64,000 nt of DNA from Kutzneria viridogrisea (GTDB taxonomy: Bacteria > Actinomycetota > Actinomycetes > Mycobacteriales > Pseudonocardiaceae). A program made the translations under genes and the position numbers. The notes below the pieces were generated by a model. It saw nothing but the letters and a program-made list of their open reading frames with translations. It was not told where the DNA came from and ran no database searches. Position 1 is the stretch's first letter, and every line of letters begins with the position of its first letter. Below are positions 46,971 to 56,639 of this stretch, piece after piece. The DNA lies in the NCBI GenBank assembly GCA_014138725.1, contig JACJID010000008.1:186001-250000 (forward strand), read 5' to 3'.

Positions 46971-48469
46971 TCAGGCTGCTCACCGCGGCACTGACCGCGC
47001 TGTCGCTGACCACGGCACCCGGCACACCGACCGTGGTGCACACCGACGCCGGGTCTGTCAGAGGGGAACAGACCGGGCGGTTCCTGGAGTTCCGAGGCAT
47101 CCCGTACGCGGCCCCGCCGGTCGGCGACCTGCGGTTCGCCGCACCGGCTCACGTGCATCCCTGGGCGGGGGTCAGGGACGCACGTGAGCCTGGCTCGCCT
47201 TGCCTGCAACAGGAGGGCGGTCGGGTCAGCGGCAGCGAGGACTGCCTGTACCTGAACGTCTCCGTGCCGACCACACCGCGCTCGGGGCCGCGGCCGGTAC
47301 TGGTGTGGATCCACGGCGGCGGCTTCCTCACCGGCTCGGGCAGCCAGTACCCGTTCACCGGGCTGGCCACCGCCGCCGACGCCGTGGTCGTGACGATCAA
47401 CTACCGACTAGGCCTGTTCGGTGCCTTCCCATACCCGGAGCTGGGCCGCGACGTGGAGTTCGGCCTCCAGGACCAACAGGCCGCCCTGCGCTGGGTGCGG
47501 CGCAACATCGCGGCCTTCGGCGGTGATCCGCACGACGTGACGGTGGGCGGCGAGTCGGCGGGCGCGATGAGCACCTGCTCGCAGCTTGCCTCCCCCTCGG
47601 CGGCCGGCCTGTTCCAGAAGGCGATCCTGGTCAGCGGTTCCTGCGCGATGCGGCACGAACCAGGTGCGCTCGCACCGGGTTCCGGCGCGGTGTCCACCTG
47701 GCTGCCGCTGGACCAGATGCACGGTCCCGCCATGACCGCCGCGGCGAACCTGCACTGCTCGGACCTCAAGTGCTTGCGGGACAAGCCTTCTGGCGAGCTG
47801 CTCGCGCAGAGCGGGCCGCAGTTCGGGCTGTTGCCGTACGGCACGGACGTGCTGCCGATCCGTCCGCTGGACGCCCTGCGGCGCGGGCTGTTCACGCACG
47901 CCGCCGTGCTGAACGGCACCACGCACGACGAGCACGTGCAGATCACCGTGGACGGTTGGCAGAGCGCGCACCTGGACCGGGACGGCTACAACCGCGTGCT
48001 GACCGACACCTTCGGCGAGCGGGTCGCACGGCGCTACGCGTTGGCGCCGGGGCAGTCCCCGCTCGCCGGGCTGTCCAGGCTCTACACCGACGCCGACTGG
48101 ATCTGCCCGGCGCTGACCAGCAACCAGTTGTACGCCAAGGACAAGCCCGCCTTCGGCTACGTGTTCGACGACCCGGCCGCACCGGTGGCGGACGGTCGGC
48201 CGCTGCCGCCGGAGGTGACCCCGGCGACCACGCACGCCTCGAACATCTACTACCTGCTCGACAACCCGGCGCTGTCCGGGGCCGAACGCGCCCTCAGCGA
48301 TCAGCTGATCGCGTACTGGGCGAACTTCGTGCGCACGGGTGACCCGAACGGCACCGGCCTGCCGCACTGGCCGCAGGCCGGTGGCGCCCAGGCGCAACGG
48401 CTCACGCCCGGCGCCACCGGGCCGATCGACCTGGTCGCCAGCCACCAGTGCGATCTGTGGGCGCAGTGA
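46967..48469 (+). CDS. secreted type B carboxylesterase
   Basis: A 500-residue esterase with a signal peptide (about 1-20, LLTAALTALSLTTAPG). The family pattern FRGIPYAAPPVGDLRFAAP, SEDCLYLNV and VWIHGGGFLTGSG, the nucleophile Ser in GGESAGAMS, and the acid/His parts in the second half (THDEHV; the late THASNIYYLLDN) are visible. Full family length, unlike the 37.3-kb esterase. GTG 46967 overlaps the upstream stop and gives the signal peptide at the N-terminus. Confidence 0.9.
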   Translation: MIRLLTAALTALSLTTAPGTPTVVHTDAGSVRGEQTGRFLEFRGIPYAAPPVGDLRFAAPAHVHPWAGVRDAREPGSPCLQQEGGRVSGSEDCLYLNVSVPTTPRSGPRPVLVWIHGGGFLTGSGSQYPFTGLATAADAVVVTINYRLGLFGAFPYPELGRDVEFGLQDQQAALRWVRRNIAAFGGDPHDVTVGGESAGAMSTCSQLASPSAAGLFQKAILVSGSCAMRHEPGALAPGSGAVSTWLPLDQMHGPAMTAAANLHCSDLKCLRDKPSGELLAQSGPQFGLLPYGTDVLPIRPLDALRRGLFTHAAVLNGTTHDEHVQITVDGWQSAHLDRDGYNRVLTDTFGERVARRYALAPGQSPLAGLSRLYTDADWICPALTSNQLYAKDKPAFGYVFDDPAAPVADGRPLPPEVTPATTHASNIYYLLDNPALSGAERALSDQLIAYWANFVRTGDPNGTGLPHWPQAGGAQAQRLTPGATGPIDLVASHQCDLWAQ

Positions 48470-48564
48470 TGGAGATCCTGTGAATCCCTATTCCTGATGG
48501 CGCCCGAAATGTCTAGCCTGTCCTGGGCCCGCACAGCGCGGGTCCAGGACAGGGGGGTTACACC

Positions 48565-49599
48565 GTGAAGTTCGGACGTGTGTTCGGTCTGCTCTGCGGT
48601 TCGGCCGTGGCCGTGACCGTGCTGGTTCCCGCAACGGCCTCGGCCGAGCCGGGCGTGCGGCAGCTGCCCGCGCTGCCGGGCGGGTCGGCCAGCGGGGCGT
48701 GGGGCGTCAACAACAGCGGCGCGGCCGCGGGCTGGTCCAACACCGGGAACACCTCGCACGGCGTGCGCTGGACCGCCGAAGGCACGGCCGTCGACCTGGG
48801 CACCCTGCCCGGGGACACCGGCAGCTCCGCCACCGCGATCAACAACTCCGGCACCGTGGTCGGGCGCTCCTCGTCCAGCGGCGCGGACCACGCCGTGCGC
48901 TGGGGCTCCGACGGCGTGATCAAGCAGCTCGCCGCGCTCGAGGGCACCACGTACTGCACGGCAGAGGCCATCAGCGACTTCGAGGTCGCCGCCGGGCACT
49001 GCGGCGCCTCCTGGGCCTCCTACGAGGGCCGTGCCGTGCGCTGGAGCTGGGACGGCACCGTCACGGAGCTGCCCGCCCTGCCCGGGGACAAGTTCAGCAG
49101 CGCGCTGAAGGTCAACCGCGCGGGCACGGCCGTGGGCTACTCGACCACCCCCGGCTACGTCTCGCGTCCGGTGCGCTGGAGCGCGGACGGCACCGTCACC
49201 GCGCTGCCGCTGCTGCCGGGCGGCGAGTCGGGCAAGGCGCGCGGCCTGACCGAGAGCGGCGTGGTCGTCGGCACGGTCTGGGTGTACCGCAACGGGCACG
49301 GGGTGAACCACGCCGTGCGCTGGAACACCGACGGCACCGTCACCGACCTCGGTGTGCTGCCGGGCACGACCGACGCGCAGAGCGAGGCGTACGCCGTCAA
49401 CGCCGACGGCACGGTGGTCGGCGAGACGCAGGACGCGCAGGGCCGTTACACCGCCGTGCGCTGGGCCGCGGACGGCACGGCCACCAACCTCGGCCTGCTG
49501 CCGAACGCCGTGGAGGGGTCCATCACCTTCGCCACGGCCGTCAACGACGGCGGCCTGGTGGTCGGCAGCTCCTCGGCCAACGCCGTGCGCTGGGGCTGA
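48565..49599 (+). CDS. secreted HAF-repeat protein
   Basis: A 344-residue secreted protein. The signal peptide is about 1-28 (VFGLLCGSAVAVTVLVPATASA). The mature part is a string of about seven repeats of 45 residues with the HAF-type form HAVRWxxDGTVTDLGxLPG and INNSGTVVGRS. These repeats are thought to form beta-propeller-like domains. The function is unknown. ATG follows GGGGGG and TACACCGTGAAG; the in-frame GTG at 48565 is used. It lies 95 bases after the esterase. Confidence 0.85.
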   Translation: MKFGRVFGLLCGSAVAVTVLVPATASAEPGVRQLPALPGGSASGAWGVNNSGAAAGWSNTGNTSHGVRWTAEGTAVDLGTLPGDTGSSATAINNSGTVVGRSSSSGADHAVRWGSDGVIKQLAALEGTTYCTAEAISDFEVAAGHCGASWASYEGRAVRWSWDGTVTELPALPGDKFSSALKVNRAGTAVGYSTTPGYVSRPVRWSADGTVTALPLLPGGESGKARGLTESGVVVGTVWVYRNGHGVNHAVRWNTDGTVTDLGVLPGTTDAQSEAYAVNADGTVVGETQDAQGRYTAVRWAADGTATNLGLLPNAVEGSITFATAVNDGGLVVGSSSANAVRWG

Positions 49600-49631
49600 C
49601 ACGGCCCCTGGTCGCCACTAGCGTCGGCTCC

Positions 49632-51344
49632 ATGGTCGACTCGCTGCGCAGTCACGGCTGGTTCCGCGATGAGGGCGTGCTGGGCTTCACGCACCGGTCG
49701 TGGCTGCGCAACCAGGGTCATCCCGACCACGCCTTCGACGGGCGGCCGGTGATCGGCATCTGCCAGACCGCCAGCGACCTCACCCCGTGCAACGCGCACC
49801 TGCGCGGCCTGGCCGAGCACGTCAGGCGCGGGGTGTACGAGGCGGGCGGCCTGCCCATGGAGTTCCCGGTGACCTCACTGGGCGAGGTCCTGATGCGGCC
49901 GACCACCATGCTGTTCCGCAACCTGGTGTCGATGGACGTCGAGGAGACGCTGCGCGCCAACCCGCTGGACGGGGTGGTGCTGCTCACCGGGTGTGACAAG
50001 ACCACGCCCGCCCTGCTGATGGGCGCCGCCAGCGTGGACCTGCCGACCCTGGTGGTCAACGGCGGTCCGATGCTCAACGGCCGGTTCCGCGGCAGGCAGC
50101 TCGGTTCGGGCACCGACGTGTGGCGGTTCGCCGACGCGCGCCGCACCGGGGCGATGTCGGCCGCCGACATGAGCGCGGCCGAGGCGTGCATGTCCCGCTC
50201 CGCGGGTCACTGCAACACGATGGGCACGGCCTCCACGATGGCCTGCTGGGTCGAGTCCATGGGCCTGTCGCTGCCCGGCATGGGTGCGCTGCCCGCGGTG
50301 GACTCCCGGCGCGCGGCCCTCGCCCACGTGTCGGGCAGCCGCATCGTCGAGCTGGTGCGGGAGGACGTACGCCTGTCCGCGATCGCCACCCGGCAGGCCC
50401 TGGAGAACGCGGTGGTCGTCAACGCCGCGATCGGCGGCTCCAGCAACTTCGCCGTGCACCTGCTGGCGCTGGCCGGTCGGCTGGGCGTGCCGTTCGGCCT
50501 GGACGACGTGGACCGGCTCGGCAGGGACGTGCCGCTGCTGGTGGACCTGATGCCCGCTGGCCGCCACCTGATGGAGGACTTCTGCTATGCCGGTGGCCTG
50601 CCCGCCGTGCTGCGCGAGCTGGGCGACCGGCTGCCGCACCCGCACGCCCCGACGGTCACCGGCGGCACCCTGGCCGAGAACACCGCCGACGCCGAGGTGT
50701 TCGACCGCGAGGTGATCCGCTCGGTGGCCGACCCGCTGCGCAGCGACGCCGGGCTGGCCGTGCTGCGCGGCAACCTCGCCCCGGACGGGGCCGTGATCAA
50801 GCCTGCCGCCGCCTCACCCCGCCTGCTGCGGCACGCCGGGCGCGCTGTGGTGTTCCACGGGGTCGAGGACCTGCACGCCCGGATCGACACCGTGGACTGC
50901 GACGCCGACTCGGTGTTCGTGCTCACCGGGGTGGGCCCGCGCGGGTTCCCCGGTATGCCGGAGGTCGGCAACTTCGGGCTGCCCAAGCGGCTGCTGGACG
51001 CGGGCGTGGACGATGCCGTGCGGATCTCCGACGGGCGGATGAGCGGCACCGCGTTCGGCACCGTGGTGCTGCACGTGGCGCCCGAGTCAGCGGTCGGCGG
51101 CCCGCTGGCCCTGGTCCGTGACGGGGACCTGGTCGAGCTGGACGTACCCGCGCGCAGCCTGCACCTGGCCGTGCCCGAGGAGGAGCTGGCCAGGCGGCGG
51201 GCGGAGTGGACCCCGCCACCCCGGGCCGCCGAGCGCGGCTGGGTCCGGCTCTACGTGGACCACGTCGGCCAGGCCGACACCGGGGTCGACCTGGACTTCC
51301 TGGTGGGCGGCAGCGGCGCGCCGGTGCCGCCGGGCAACCACTGA
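49632..51344 (+). CDS. IlvD/Edd family dehydratase (sugar-acid or dihydroxyacid type)
   Basis: A 570-residue iron-sulfur dehydratase. The cluster and active-site motifs are GICQTASDLTPCN, LTGCDKTTPALLMG, AGHCNTMGTASTM and SDGRMSGTAFG. The conserved GVGPRGFPGMPE is close to the C-terminal third. The N-terminal pattern (RSHGWFRDEGVLGFTHRSWLRNQGHPDHAFDGRPVIGICQT) is closer to L-arabinonate-type sugar-acid dehydratases than to IlvD. ATG 49632 gives that start. No sugar-acid genes are adjacent; the L-fucose-type cluster at 61-64 kb is the only possible partner in the window. Confidence 0.85.
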   Translation: MVDSLRSHGWFRDEGVLGFTHRSWLRNQGHPDHAFDGRPVIGICQTASDLTPCNAHLRGLAEHVRRGVYEAGGLPMEFPVTSLGEVLMRPTTMLFRNLVSMDVEETLRANPLDGVVLLTGCDKTTPALLMGAASVDLPTLVVNGGPMLNGRFRGRQLGSGTDVWRFADARRTGAMSAADMSAAEACMSRSAGHCNTMGTASTMACWVESMGLSLPGMGALPAVDSRRAALAHVSGSRIVELVREDVRLSAIATRQALENAVVVNAAIGGSSNFAVHLLALAGRLGVPFGLDDVDRLGRDVPLLVDLMPAGRHLMEDFCYAGGLPAVLRELGDRLPHPHAPTVTGGTLAENTADAEVFDREVIRSVADPLRSDAGLAVLRGNLAPDGAVIKPAAASPRLLRHAGRAVVFHGVEDLHARIDTVDCDADSVFVLTGVGPRGFPGMPEVGNFGLPKRLLDAGVDDAVRISDGRMSGTAFGTVVLHVAPESAVGGPLALVRDGDLVELDVPARSLHLAVPEEELARRRAEWTPPPRAAERGWVRLYVDHVGQADTGVDLDFLVGGSGAPVPPGNH

Positions 51345-51351
51345 CCTGTAC

Positions 51352-51461
51352 TCATCCCCCGCCACTCCCAGGGGGGCGACCCCGTCACCAGTCTACCGCC
51401 CACCCCCGACAGTCGATCTTGCTCAAGATCCACATGTGGACAACTCGGCGGGTGTGCACAA
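51352..51461 (-). repeat. dispersed DnaA-box element, copy 2
   Basis: Inverted relative to copy 1: TGTGCACAA (51453-51461) and TGTGGACAA (51435-51443) are paired boxes 18 bases apart. The palindrome GATCTTG-CT-CAAGATC (51415-51430), CCAGTCTACCGC and the GC-rich end follow. It lies between the convergent dehydratase and dasR genes, and the first box abuts the dasR stop. Confidence 0.85.
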
Positions 51462-51462
51462 C

Positions 51463-52218
51463 TCAGTCGTCGATGGGCCGGTTCAGGGTGGCCACGAACT
51501 TGTACCGGTCACCCCGGTAGACCGAGCGCACCCACTCCACTGGGTTGCCCTCGGTGTCGAAGGAGTGCCGGGACAGCAGCAGCATCGGCAGGCCGATGTC
51601 CGCGCCGAGCAGCTCGGCCTCCTCCGGGGTGGCCAGCGCGGTCTCGATGGTCTCCTCGGCGTGACCCATCTCCACCCCGAACCGCTCGCGCAGCACCTGG
51701 TACAGCGAGCCGCCGGAGCTGACGTAGCGACGCAGGCCCCTGAACCGCCCGAGCGCCAGGTGCGTCGTCTCGATGGCCATCGGCTCCCCGTCGGCCAGGC
51801 GCAGCCGGTGCAGGCGCAGCACCTTGGCCCCGGCCCGCACGCCGAGCCAGCGGGCCAGTTCGGCGTCGGCGGCCTCCTCGCTGGCCTCCAGCAGCCGCGA
51901 GGAGGGCTGGCGGCCCTGTGCCCGCATGTCCTCGGTGTAGGAGCTCAACTGCAGGCGCTGGGCGACCTTGGGCTCGGCGGCGAAGGTGCCCTTGCCCTGC
52001 ACGCGGAGCAGCCTGCCCTCCACGGTGAGCTCGGCCAGCGCCTGGCGCACGGTGGTCCTGGACACGTCGAAGTCCGCGGCCAGCGAGCGCTCGGTCGGGA
52101 TCGGCGAGCCGGGCGGCATGGACCGCAGCAGTTCGAGCAGGTGCCGCTTGAGCCCCCAGTACTTGGGCTCGCGCTGCACCCGCGACCTGGCCCCGGCGTC
52201 GGCTGACGTCTCGAGCAT
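51463..52218 (-). CDS. dasR: GntR/HutC-family regulator DasR
   Basis: A 251-residue regulator, master repressor of amino-sugar use. The winged HTH (about 13-80) is [62 protein letters not shown]. The UTRA ligand domain (about 95-245) contains [44 protein letters not shown] and [20 protein letters not shown], all close to Streptomyces DasR. GlcN-6-P is the known releasing ligand there. ATG 52218 follows AAGGAGGAGG. It is divergent from dasA, and five dre-like sites lie in the window. Confidence 0.95.
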   Translation of the reverse strand: MLETSADAGARSRVQREPKYWGLKRHLLELLRSMPPGSPIPTERSLAADFDVSRTTVRQALAELTVEGRLLRVQGKGTFAAEPKVAQRLQLSSYTEDMRAQGRQPSSRLLEASEEAADAELARWLGVRAGAKVLRLHRLRLADGEPMAIETTHLALGRFRGLRRYVSSGGSLYQVLRERFGVEMGHAEETIETALATPEEAELLGADIGLPMLLLSRHSFDTEGNPVEWVRSVYRGDRYKFVATLNRPIDD

Positions 52219-52341
52219 GGCCTCCTCCTCCTTGGCTTGTCGCCCCACACCCCGGTGAACAGGATGCCCTGTCAACCGCTCTTCGTGCGATCACACCCCC
52301 GGTCATTCGTCGGATGACTTTGCAACGGTCTGGCAACCACC

Positions 52342-52347
52342 TTGACA
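52342..52347 (+). promoter_or_regulatory. putative -35 of the dasA promoter
   Basis: TTGACA, a perfect consensus -35, lies 36 bases before the dre site. The -10 at 17-18 bp is weak (CACCCT), so this is tentative. Confidence 0.4.
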
Positions 52348-52377
52348 TCGACTGTGGCGCGGCACACCCTTTCTCGC

Positions 52378-52393
52378 ATTGGTCTACACCAAA
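52378..52393. promoter_or_regulatory. dre-like operator before dasA
   Basis: ATTGGTCTACACCAAA is a dre-like palindrome with one asymmetric central position (CTACAC for CTAGAC). It lies 58 bases before the dasA start, in the dasR-dasA divergent region. Confidence 0.85.
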
Positions 52394-52450
52394 TTGGCGA
52401 CACAGGTGAGCTCGTCCGGCGGCGGAGCCGGGGTGGAAGGGCGGAAGCAC

Positions 52451-53743
52451 GTGCTGCGGAGAACTACCTCACGGAGAACTACCTCTCGTATCGTGATGGC
52501 CACCGTGGGGGCGGTGACACTGGCCCTGGTGGCGGCGGCCTGCGGTTCCGGCGCCTCGGGTGGCGGTGACAAGAAGCTGACCGTCTGGCTGATGAGCGGC
52601 TCGGCCCCGGACGCCACGGTCAGCGCGATCAACAAGGACTTCGAGGCCGCGCACCCCGGTGTGAAGGTCGACTACCAGGTCCAGCAGTGGAACGGCATCG
52701 GTCAGAAGCTGACCACCGCGCTGACTGGCACCAGCGGCGGCCCGGACGTCATCGAGCTGGGCAACACGCAGGTCTCGCAGTACACCTCGCAGAAGACCCT
52801 GCTGGACCTGACCGGCGCGGTGGGCGACCTCAACGGCGCGCAGTGGCTGCCCGCGCTCAAGGAGTCCGGGGCCGACAGCGGCAAGCAGTACGGCGTGCCC
52901 TTCTACGCGGCCAACCGCGTGGTGATCTACCGGACCGACCTGTTCCAGCAGGCGGGCATCACCGCCCCGCCCACCTCCAACGAGGAGTGGCTGGCCGACC
53001 TGGGCAAGCTCAAGTCCCTGCCGAACATCGACCCGCTGTACCTGCCCGGCCAGGAGTGGTACACGCTGCTGTCGTTCATCTGGGACCAGGGCGGTGACGT
53101 CGCCAAGTCCGACGGCGGCAAGTGGAAGTCCGCACTGAACACCCCCGAGGCCAAGGCTGGTTTCGCCTTCTACAAGCAGTTGGTGGACGCCTCCGGCACC
53201 AAGGCGGCCAAGGACACCGACGAGGCCAAGCCGCAGCAGTCCGACGTGGTGGCCAAGGGCGACACCGCCTCCTTCATCGGCTTCTCCTGGGAGCTGGCCG
53301 GGGTGCTCAAGGCCAACCCGGCGCTGAAGGACAAGTTCGGCGCCTTCCCGATCCCGTCCAGGACCGCGGGCCAGACGGCCCCGGTGTTCCTGGGCGGCTC
53401 GGACCTGGCCGTCCCGGCCAACAGCAAGAACGCCGACCTGGCCAAGGACTGGCTGAAGCTGATCACCAGCGCCAAGTACCAGGGCCAGCTGGCCGCGGGC
53501 GGCTCGGTGCCGGGCACCTCCACCGACACGACCGCGCTGAGCAGCACCCCGGCGGGCAAGGCCATGGCCACCGCTTCCAAGAACGGCAAGGTCACCCCGA
53601 TCACGCCCAAGTGGGCCGCGGTCGAGGCCGACAACCCGCTCAAGACGGCGCTGACCGCCTACCTGACCGGGCAGAAGAGCCTGGACCAGGCCGTGTCCGA
53701 CGCCGACTCGGCGATCACCAAGACGCTCGGCAGTTCGAGCTGA
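52451..53743 (+). CDS. dasA: extracellular sugar-binding lipoprotein DasA
   Basis: A 430-residue binding protein for an ABC importer of chitobiose/GlcNAc type. The lipoprotein signal has twin Arg-Arg-Thr stretches and ends in the lipobox LVAAAC (Cys at about 31). The mature part has KLTVWLMSG, SGGPDVIELGNTQVSQYTSQ, YGVPFYAANRVVIYRTDLF and LGGSDLAVPANSKN. GTG 52451 is used; an earlier GTG at 52433 is possible. Located next to dasR and followed by two permeases, so the name is well supported by context. Confidence 0.93.
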   Translation: MLRRTTSRRTTSRIVMATVGAVTLALVAAACGSGASGGGDKKLTVWLMSGSAPDATVSAINKDFEAAHPGVKVDYQVQQWNGIGQKLTTALTGTSGGPDVIELGNTQVSQYTSQKTLLDLTGAVGDLNGAQWLPALKESGADSGKQYGVPFYAANRVVIYRTDLFQQAGITAPPTSNEEWLADLGKLKSLPNIDPLYLPGQEWYTLLSFIWDQGGDVAKSDGGKWKSALNTPEAKAGFAFYKQLVDASGTKAAKDTDEAKPQQSDVVAKGDTASFIGFSWELAGVLKANPALKDKFGAFPIPSRTAGQTAPVFLGGSDLAVPANSKNADLAKDWLKLITSAKYQGQLAAGGSVPGTSTDTTALSSTPAGKAMATASKNGKVTPITPKWAAVEADNPLKTALTAYLTGQKSLDQAVSDADSAITKTLGSSS

Positions 53744-53747
53744 GCCG

Positions 53748-54725
53748 ATGACGGTGACCACGAACACCGCGGTGCCGGTGGGGGCTCCCCCGCCGGCACC
53801 GCGTGCCACCGCGCCCGAGCGGCCCCGCAAGCGGCTGCTCGGGCAGCAGGCGATCCCGTACCTGTTGCTGCTGCCCGCCACGTTGGCGGTGCTGGTCATG
53901 CTCGGCTACCCGGTGCTGTCCGTGGTGCTGACCAGCTTCCGCCAGCTCGACCTGGGCGAGCTGGTGCAGGGCGAGGTCGTCTGGAAGGGCCTGGACAACT
54001 ACCGGGAGATCCTGTCCGACCCGAACTTCTGGGTGATCACCGGGCGCACCCTGGTGTTCACCGCGGCCTGCGTGGCCAGCACCGTGCTGGGCGGTCTTGG
54101 CGTGGCGCTGCTGATGCGGCACGCCAGCCGGGGCGTGCGGCTGGTGCTCCAGCTGAGCCTGGTGTTCGCCTGGGCGATGCCGCTGCTGTCGGCGACCACC
54201 GTGTTCCAGTGGATGTTCGACCAGAACTACGGGATCCTGAACAAGACCCTGGTGCAGCTGGGCTTCCACCAGTTCGCGGGCTTCTCCTGGTTCTCCACCG
54301 GCTTGAGCACCATGGCCGTGATCGTCATCCTGATCGCCTGGCAGGGCATCCCGTTCGTGGCCTTCACCCTGTACGCGGGCATCGTCGGTGTCCCGGCCGA
54401 CCTGTACGAGGCGGCGGGCCTGGACGGGGCCAGCAGCTGGCAGACCTTCCGCGCGGTGACCTGGACGGCACTGCGCCCGCTGGTCAACGTGGTGACCTTC
54501 CTGTCCCTGCTGTGGGACTTCAAGGTGTTCGCGCAGGTGTGGGCGATCCGCCAGGGCGGGCCGGACGGCGGCAGCACCACGCTGCCGGTGTTGCAGTTCC
54601 TCAAGGGCATCGCCACCAGCCACTTCGGCGTGGCCGCGGCGGTCAGCGTGATCATGATCGTGCTGCTGGTCGCGGTGACCTGGCAGAACCTGCGGCTGAT
54701 GCTGCGCAGCGAGGGGGTGGACTGA
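53748..54725 (+). CDS. dasB: ABC sugar permease DasB (MalF type)
   Basis: A 325-residue permease with a Pro/Ala-rich cytoplasmic start and about six membrane segments (PYLLLLPATLAVLVMLGYPVLSVV first). The EAA loop is VPADLYEAAGLDGASSWQTF. It starts four bases after dasA. Partner of DasC. Confidence 0.93.
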   Translation: MTVTTNTAVPVGAPPPAPRATAPERPRKRLLGQQAIPYLLLLPATLAVLVMLGYPVLSVVLTSFRQLDLGELVQGEVVWKGLDNYREILSDPNFWVITGRTLVFTAACVASTVLGGLGVALLMRHASRGVRLVLQLSLVFAWAMPLLSATTVFQWMFDQNYGILNKTLVQLGFHQFAGFSWFSTGLSTMAVIVILIAWQGIPFVAFTLYAGIVGVPADLYEAAGLDGASSWQTFRAVTWTALRPLVNVVTFLSLLWDFKVFAQVWAIRQGGPDGGSTTLPVLQFLKGIATSHFGVAAAVSVIMIVLLVAVTWQNLRLMLRSEGVD

Positions 54726-54727
54726 TC

Positions 54728-55552
54728 GTGTTGCGTGTCAAGCGGATCACGGTGTCGGTGGTCGGCGTGCTCGTGGCGGTGCTGTTCGCCTTCCCCACGT
54801 ACTGGATGGTCACCACCGCGCTCAAGCCCGCCAACCAGCTGCTGTCGGACAGCTACGACCTGGTGCCGCTGGGGCTGACCCTGCAGCACTTCGTGGACGG
54901 CATCAGCAAGGAGGGCTTCCTGACCGCGCTGGGCAACAGCGTGATCACCTCGCTGGGCGCGGTGCTGTTCGCGCTGATCGCCGGTCTGCTCGCGGCGGTG
55001 CCGTTGGCGCGCATGCGCTTCCGCGGCCGCAAGGGCTTCGTGCTGCTGGTCCTGGTCGCGCAGATGGCCCCGTTCGAGGCCCTGCTGATCCCGATGTACC
55101 TGATGATGCGCTCGGCGGACCTGCTCAACCAGCTGCCCGGCCTGATCCTGGTGTACTTCGCGGCCACCCTGCCGTTCACCGCGTGGACGCTGCGCGGCTT
55201 CGTGAAGGGCATCCCGGTGGACCTGGAGGAGGCGGCCATGGTGGACGGCTGCGGGCGCTGGGCGGCCTTCCGCCGGGTGACCCTGCCGCTGCTGGGCCCC
55301 GGCCTGGTGGCCACCTCGGTGTTCAGCTTCATCACGGCCTGGAACGAGTTCCTGTACGCGCTGACCTTCATGCAGGACCAGGGCAACTACACGCTGCCGG
55401 TGTGGCTGTCGGGCTTCCAGACCCAGTTCGGCACCGACTGGGGTGGCACGATGGCGGCCTCGACCGTGTTCACCGTGCCCGTGCTGATCTTCTTCCTGAT
55501 CGTGCAGCGCAATCTCGTGTCGGGCGTCACCGCGGGGGCGGTGAAGGGCTGA
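54728..55552 (+). CDS. dasC: ABC sugar permease DasC (MalG type)
   Basis: A 274-residue permease with six membrane segments. The EAA loop is IPVDLEEAAMVDGCGRWAAF and the C-terminus VQRNLVSGVTAGAVKG. GTG 54728 lies two bases after the dasB stop. No ATPase gene follows, so a shared MsiK-type ATPase is likely. It is about 45% like the MalG-type subunit at 9966 by eye, from the same subfamily. Confidence 0.93.
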   Translation: MLRVKRITVSVVGVLVAVLFAFPTYWMVTTALKPANQLLSDSYDLVPLGLTLQHFVDGISKEGFLTALGNSVITSLGAVLFALIAGLLAAVPLARMRFRGRKGFVLLVLVAQMAPFEALLIPMYLMMRSADLLNQLPGLILVYFAATLPFTAWTLRGFVKGIPVDLEEAAMVDGCGRWAAFRRVTLPLLGPGLVATSVFSFITAWNEFLYALTFMQDQGNYTLPVWLSGFQTQFGTDWGGTMAASTVFTVPVLIFFLIVQRNLVSGVTAGAVKG

Positions 55553-55565
55553 GCCATCCACTAGT

Positions 55566-55581
55566 ATTGGTCTAGACCTAG
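55566..55581. promoter_or_regulatory. dre-like operator before the SIS-domain gene
   Basis: ATTGGTCTAGACCTAG has the core GGTCTAGACC and lies 24 bases before the SIS-domain start, inside the das operon, suggesting a second, separately controlled promoter. Confidence 0.85.
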
Positions 55582-55604
55582 CGGGACCCCCGAGGAGGAC
55601 CGTG

Positions 55605-56639
55605 ATGCAGCCAGGCCAGCACATGAGCGCGGACATCGCCGCGCAGCCGAAGATCTACGCGGACCTGGTCGCGCGCCAGTCCGAGCTCGCGGGCGTCGCC
55701 GCGAAGATCGCCGAGCGCAGGCCCAGGTTCGCACTGCTGGCCGCGCGTGGGTCCAGCGACCACGCCGCGCTGTACGCCAAGTACCTGATCGAGGTACTGC
55801 TCCAGCTGCCCGCCGGGCTGGTGTCCCCGTCCACGACCACGCTGTACGGGGCCCGGCCCGACCTGACCGACGTGTTGCTGGTCTCGGTCAGCCAGAGCGG
55901 CGGCTCCCCGGACCTGCTGGAGGTCACCGAGTCGGCACGTCGCCAGGGCGCGCTGACCGTGGCGGTGACCAACACCCCGGACTCCCCGCTGAACCTGGCG
56001 GCCGAGCTGTCGGTGGATGTCGGCGCGGGCCCCGAGGTGGCCGTGGCGGCGACCAAGACCTACTCGGCGACCCTGCTCGCGCTGTACCTGCTGATCGACG
56101 CGGTGCGCGGCGGCAAGGGCGAGCAGGCCGCCAAGCTGGGTGAGCTGGCGCAGCGCACCCTGGACGAGTCCCAGTCGGCTGTGGACGAGGCCGTACAGCG
56201 GTTCAGGTTCGTCAACCGCGTGCTGACCACGGGGCGCGGCTACTCCTCGGCGACCGCTGCCGAGGCGGCGCTCAAGCTGGCCGAGACCAGCTACCTGTCG
56301 GCGCGCTCCTACAGCGGGGCAGACCTGCTGCACGGCCCGGTCGCCGCCGTGGACGCCGAGACCGGCGTGCTGGCCGTGACCAGTTCGGGTCAGGGCGGGG
56401 CCGCCATGCGCGAGGTGCTGGACGTGGTGCACTCGCGCGGCGCCGACGTGTTCGCCGTCGGGTCGGCGGCTGCCAAGGTGTCGGCGGCCCTGCGCATCCC
56501 GGTGGCCGAGTCGGCCGAGGAGGTCGCGCCGATGTTGGAGGTGCTGCCGGTGCAGCGGCTCGCGCTGGGCCTGTCGCTGGCGCGCGGCGGGGACCCGGAC
56601 AGCCCGCGCGGCCTGAACAAGGTCACCAAGACCCGCTGA
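55605..56639 (+). CDS. SIS-domain sugar-phosphate isomerase/deaminase-like protein
   Basis: A 344-residue protein with two SIS domains, related to the isomerase half of GlmS and to NagB-II/AgaS-type deaminases. The first shows LLAARGSSDHAALYAKYLIE and VSVSQSGGSPDLLEV; the second LTTGRGYSSATAAEAALKLAETSYLSARSYSGADLLHGPVAAV. It may interconvert GlcN-6-P and Fru-6-P, which would fit the nagA/das setting. ATG 55605 follows GAGGAGG; GTG 55602 is an alternative. Its stop TGA sits at the edge of the 21-bp array E. Confidence 0.9.
   Translation: MQPGQHMSADIAAQPKIYADLVARQSELAGVAAKIAERRPRFALLAARGSSDHAALYAKYLIEVLLQLPAGLVSPSTTTLYGARPDLTDVLLVSVSQSGGSPDLLEVTESARRQGALTVAVTNTPDSPLNLAAELSVDVGAGPEVAVAATKTYSATLLALYLLIDAVRGGKGEQAAKLGELAQRTLDESQSAVDEAVQRFRFVNRVLTTGRGYSSATAAEAALKLAETSYLSARSYSGADLLHGPVAAVDAETGVLAVTSSGQGGAAMREVLDVVHSRGADVFAVGSAAAKVSAALRIPVAESAEEVAPMLEVLPVQRLALGLSLARGGDPDSPRGLNKVTKTR

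Noticed and set aside
42184-51344. Secondary-metabolite gene cluster in the exporter/esterase/peptidase region
   Set aside because: No synthase, synthetase, terpene or peptide-modifying enzymes; the genes are separate small units.
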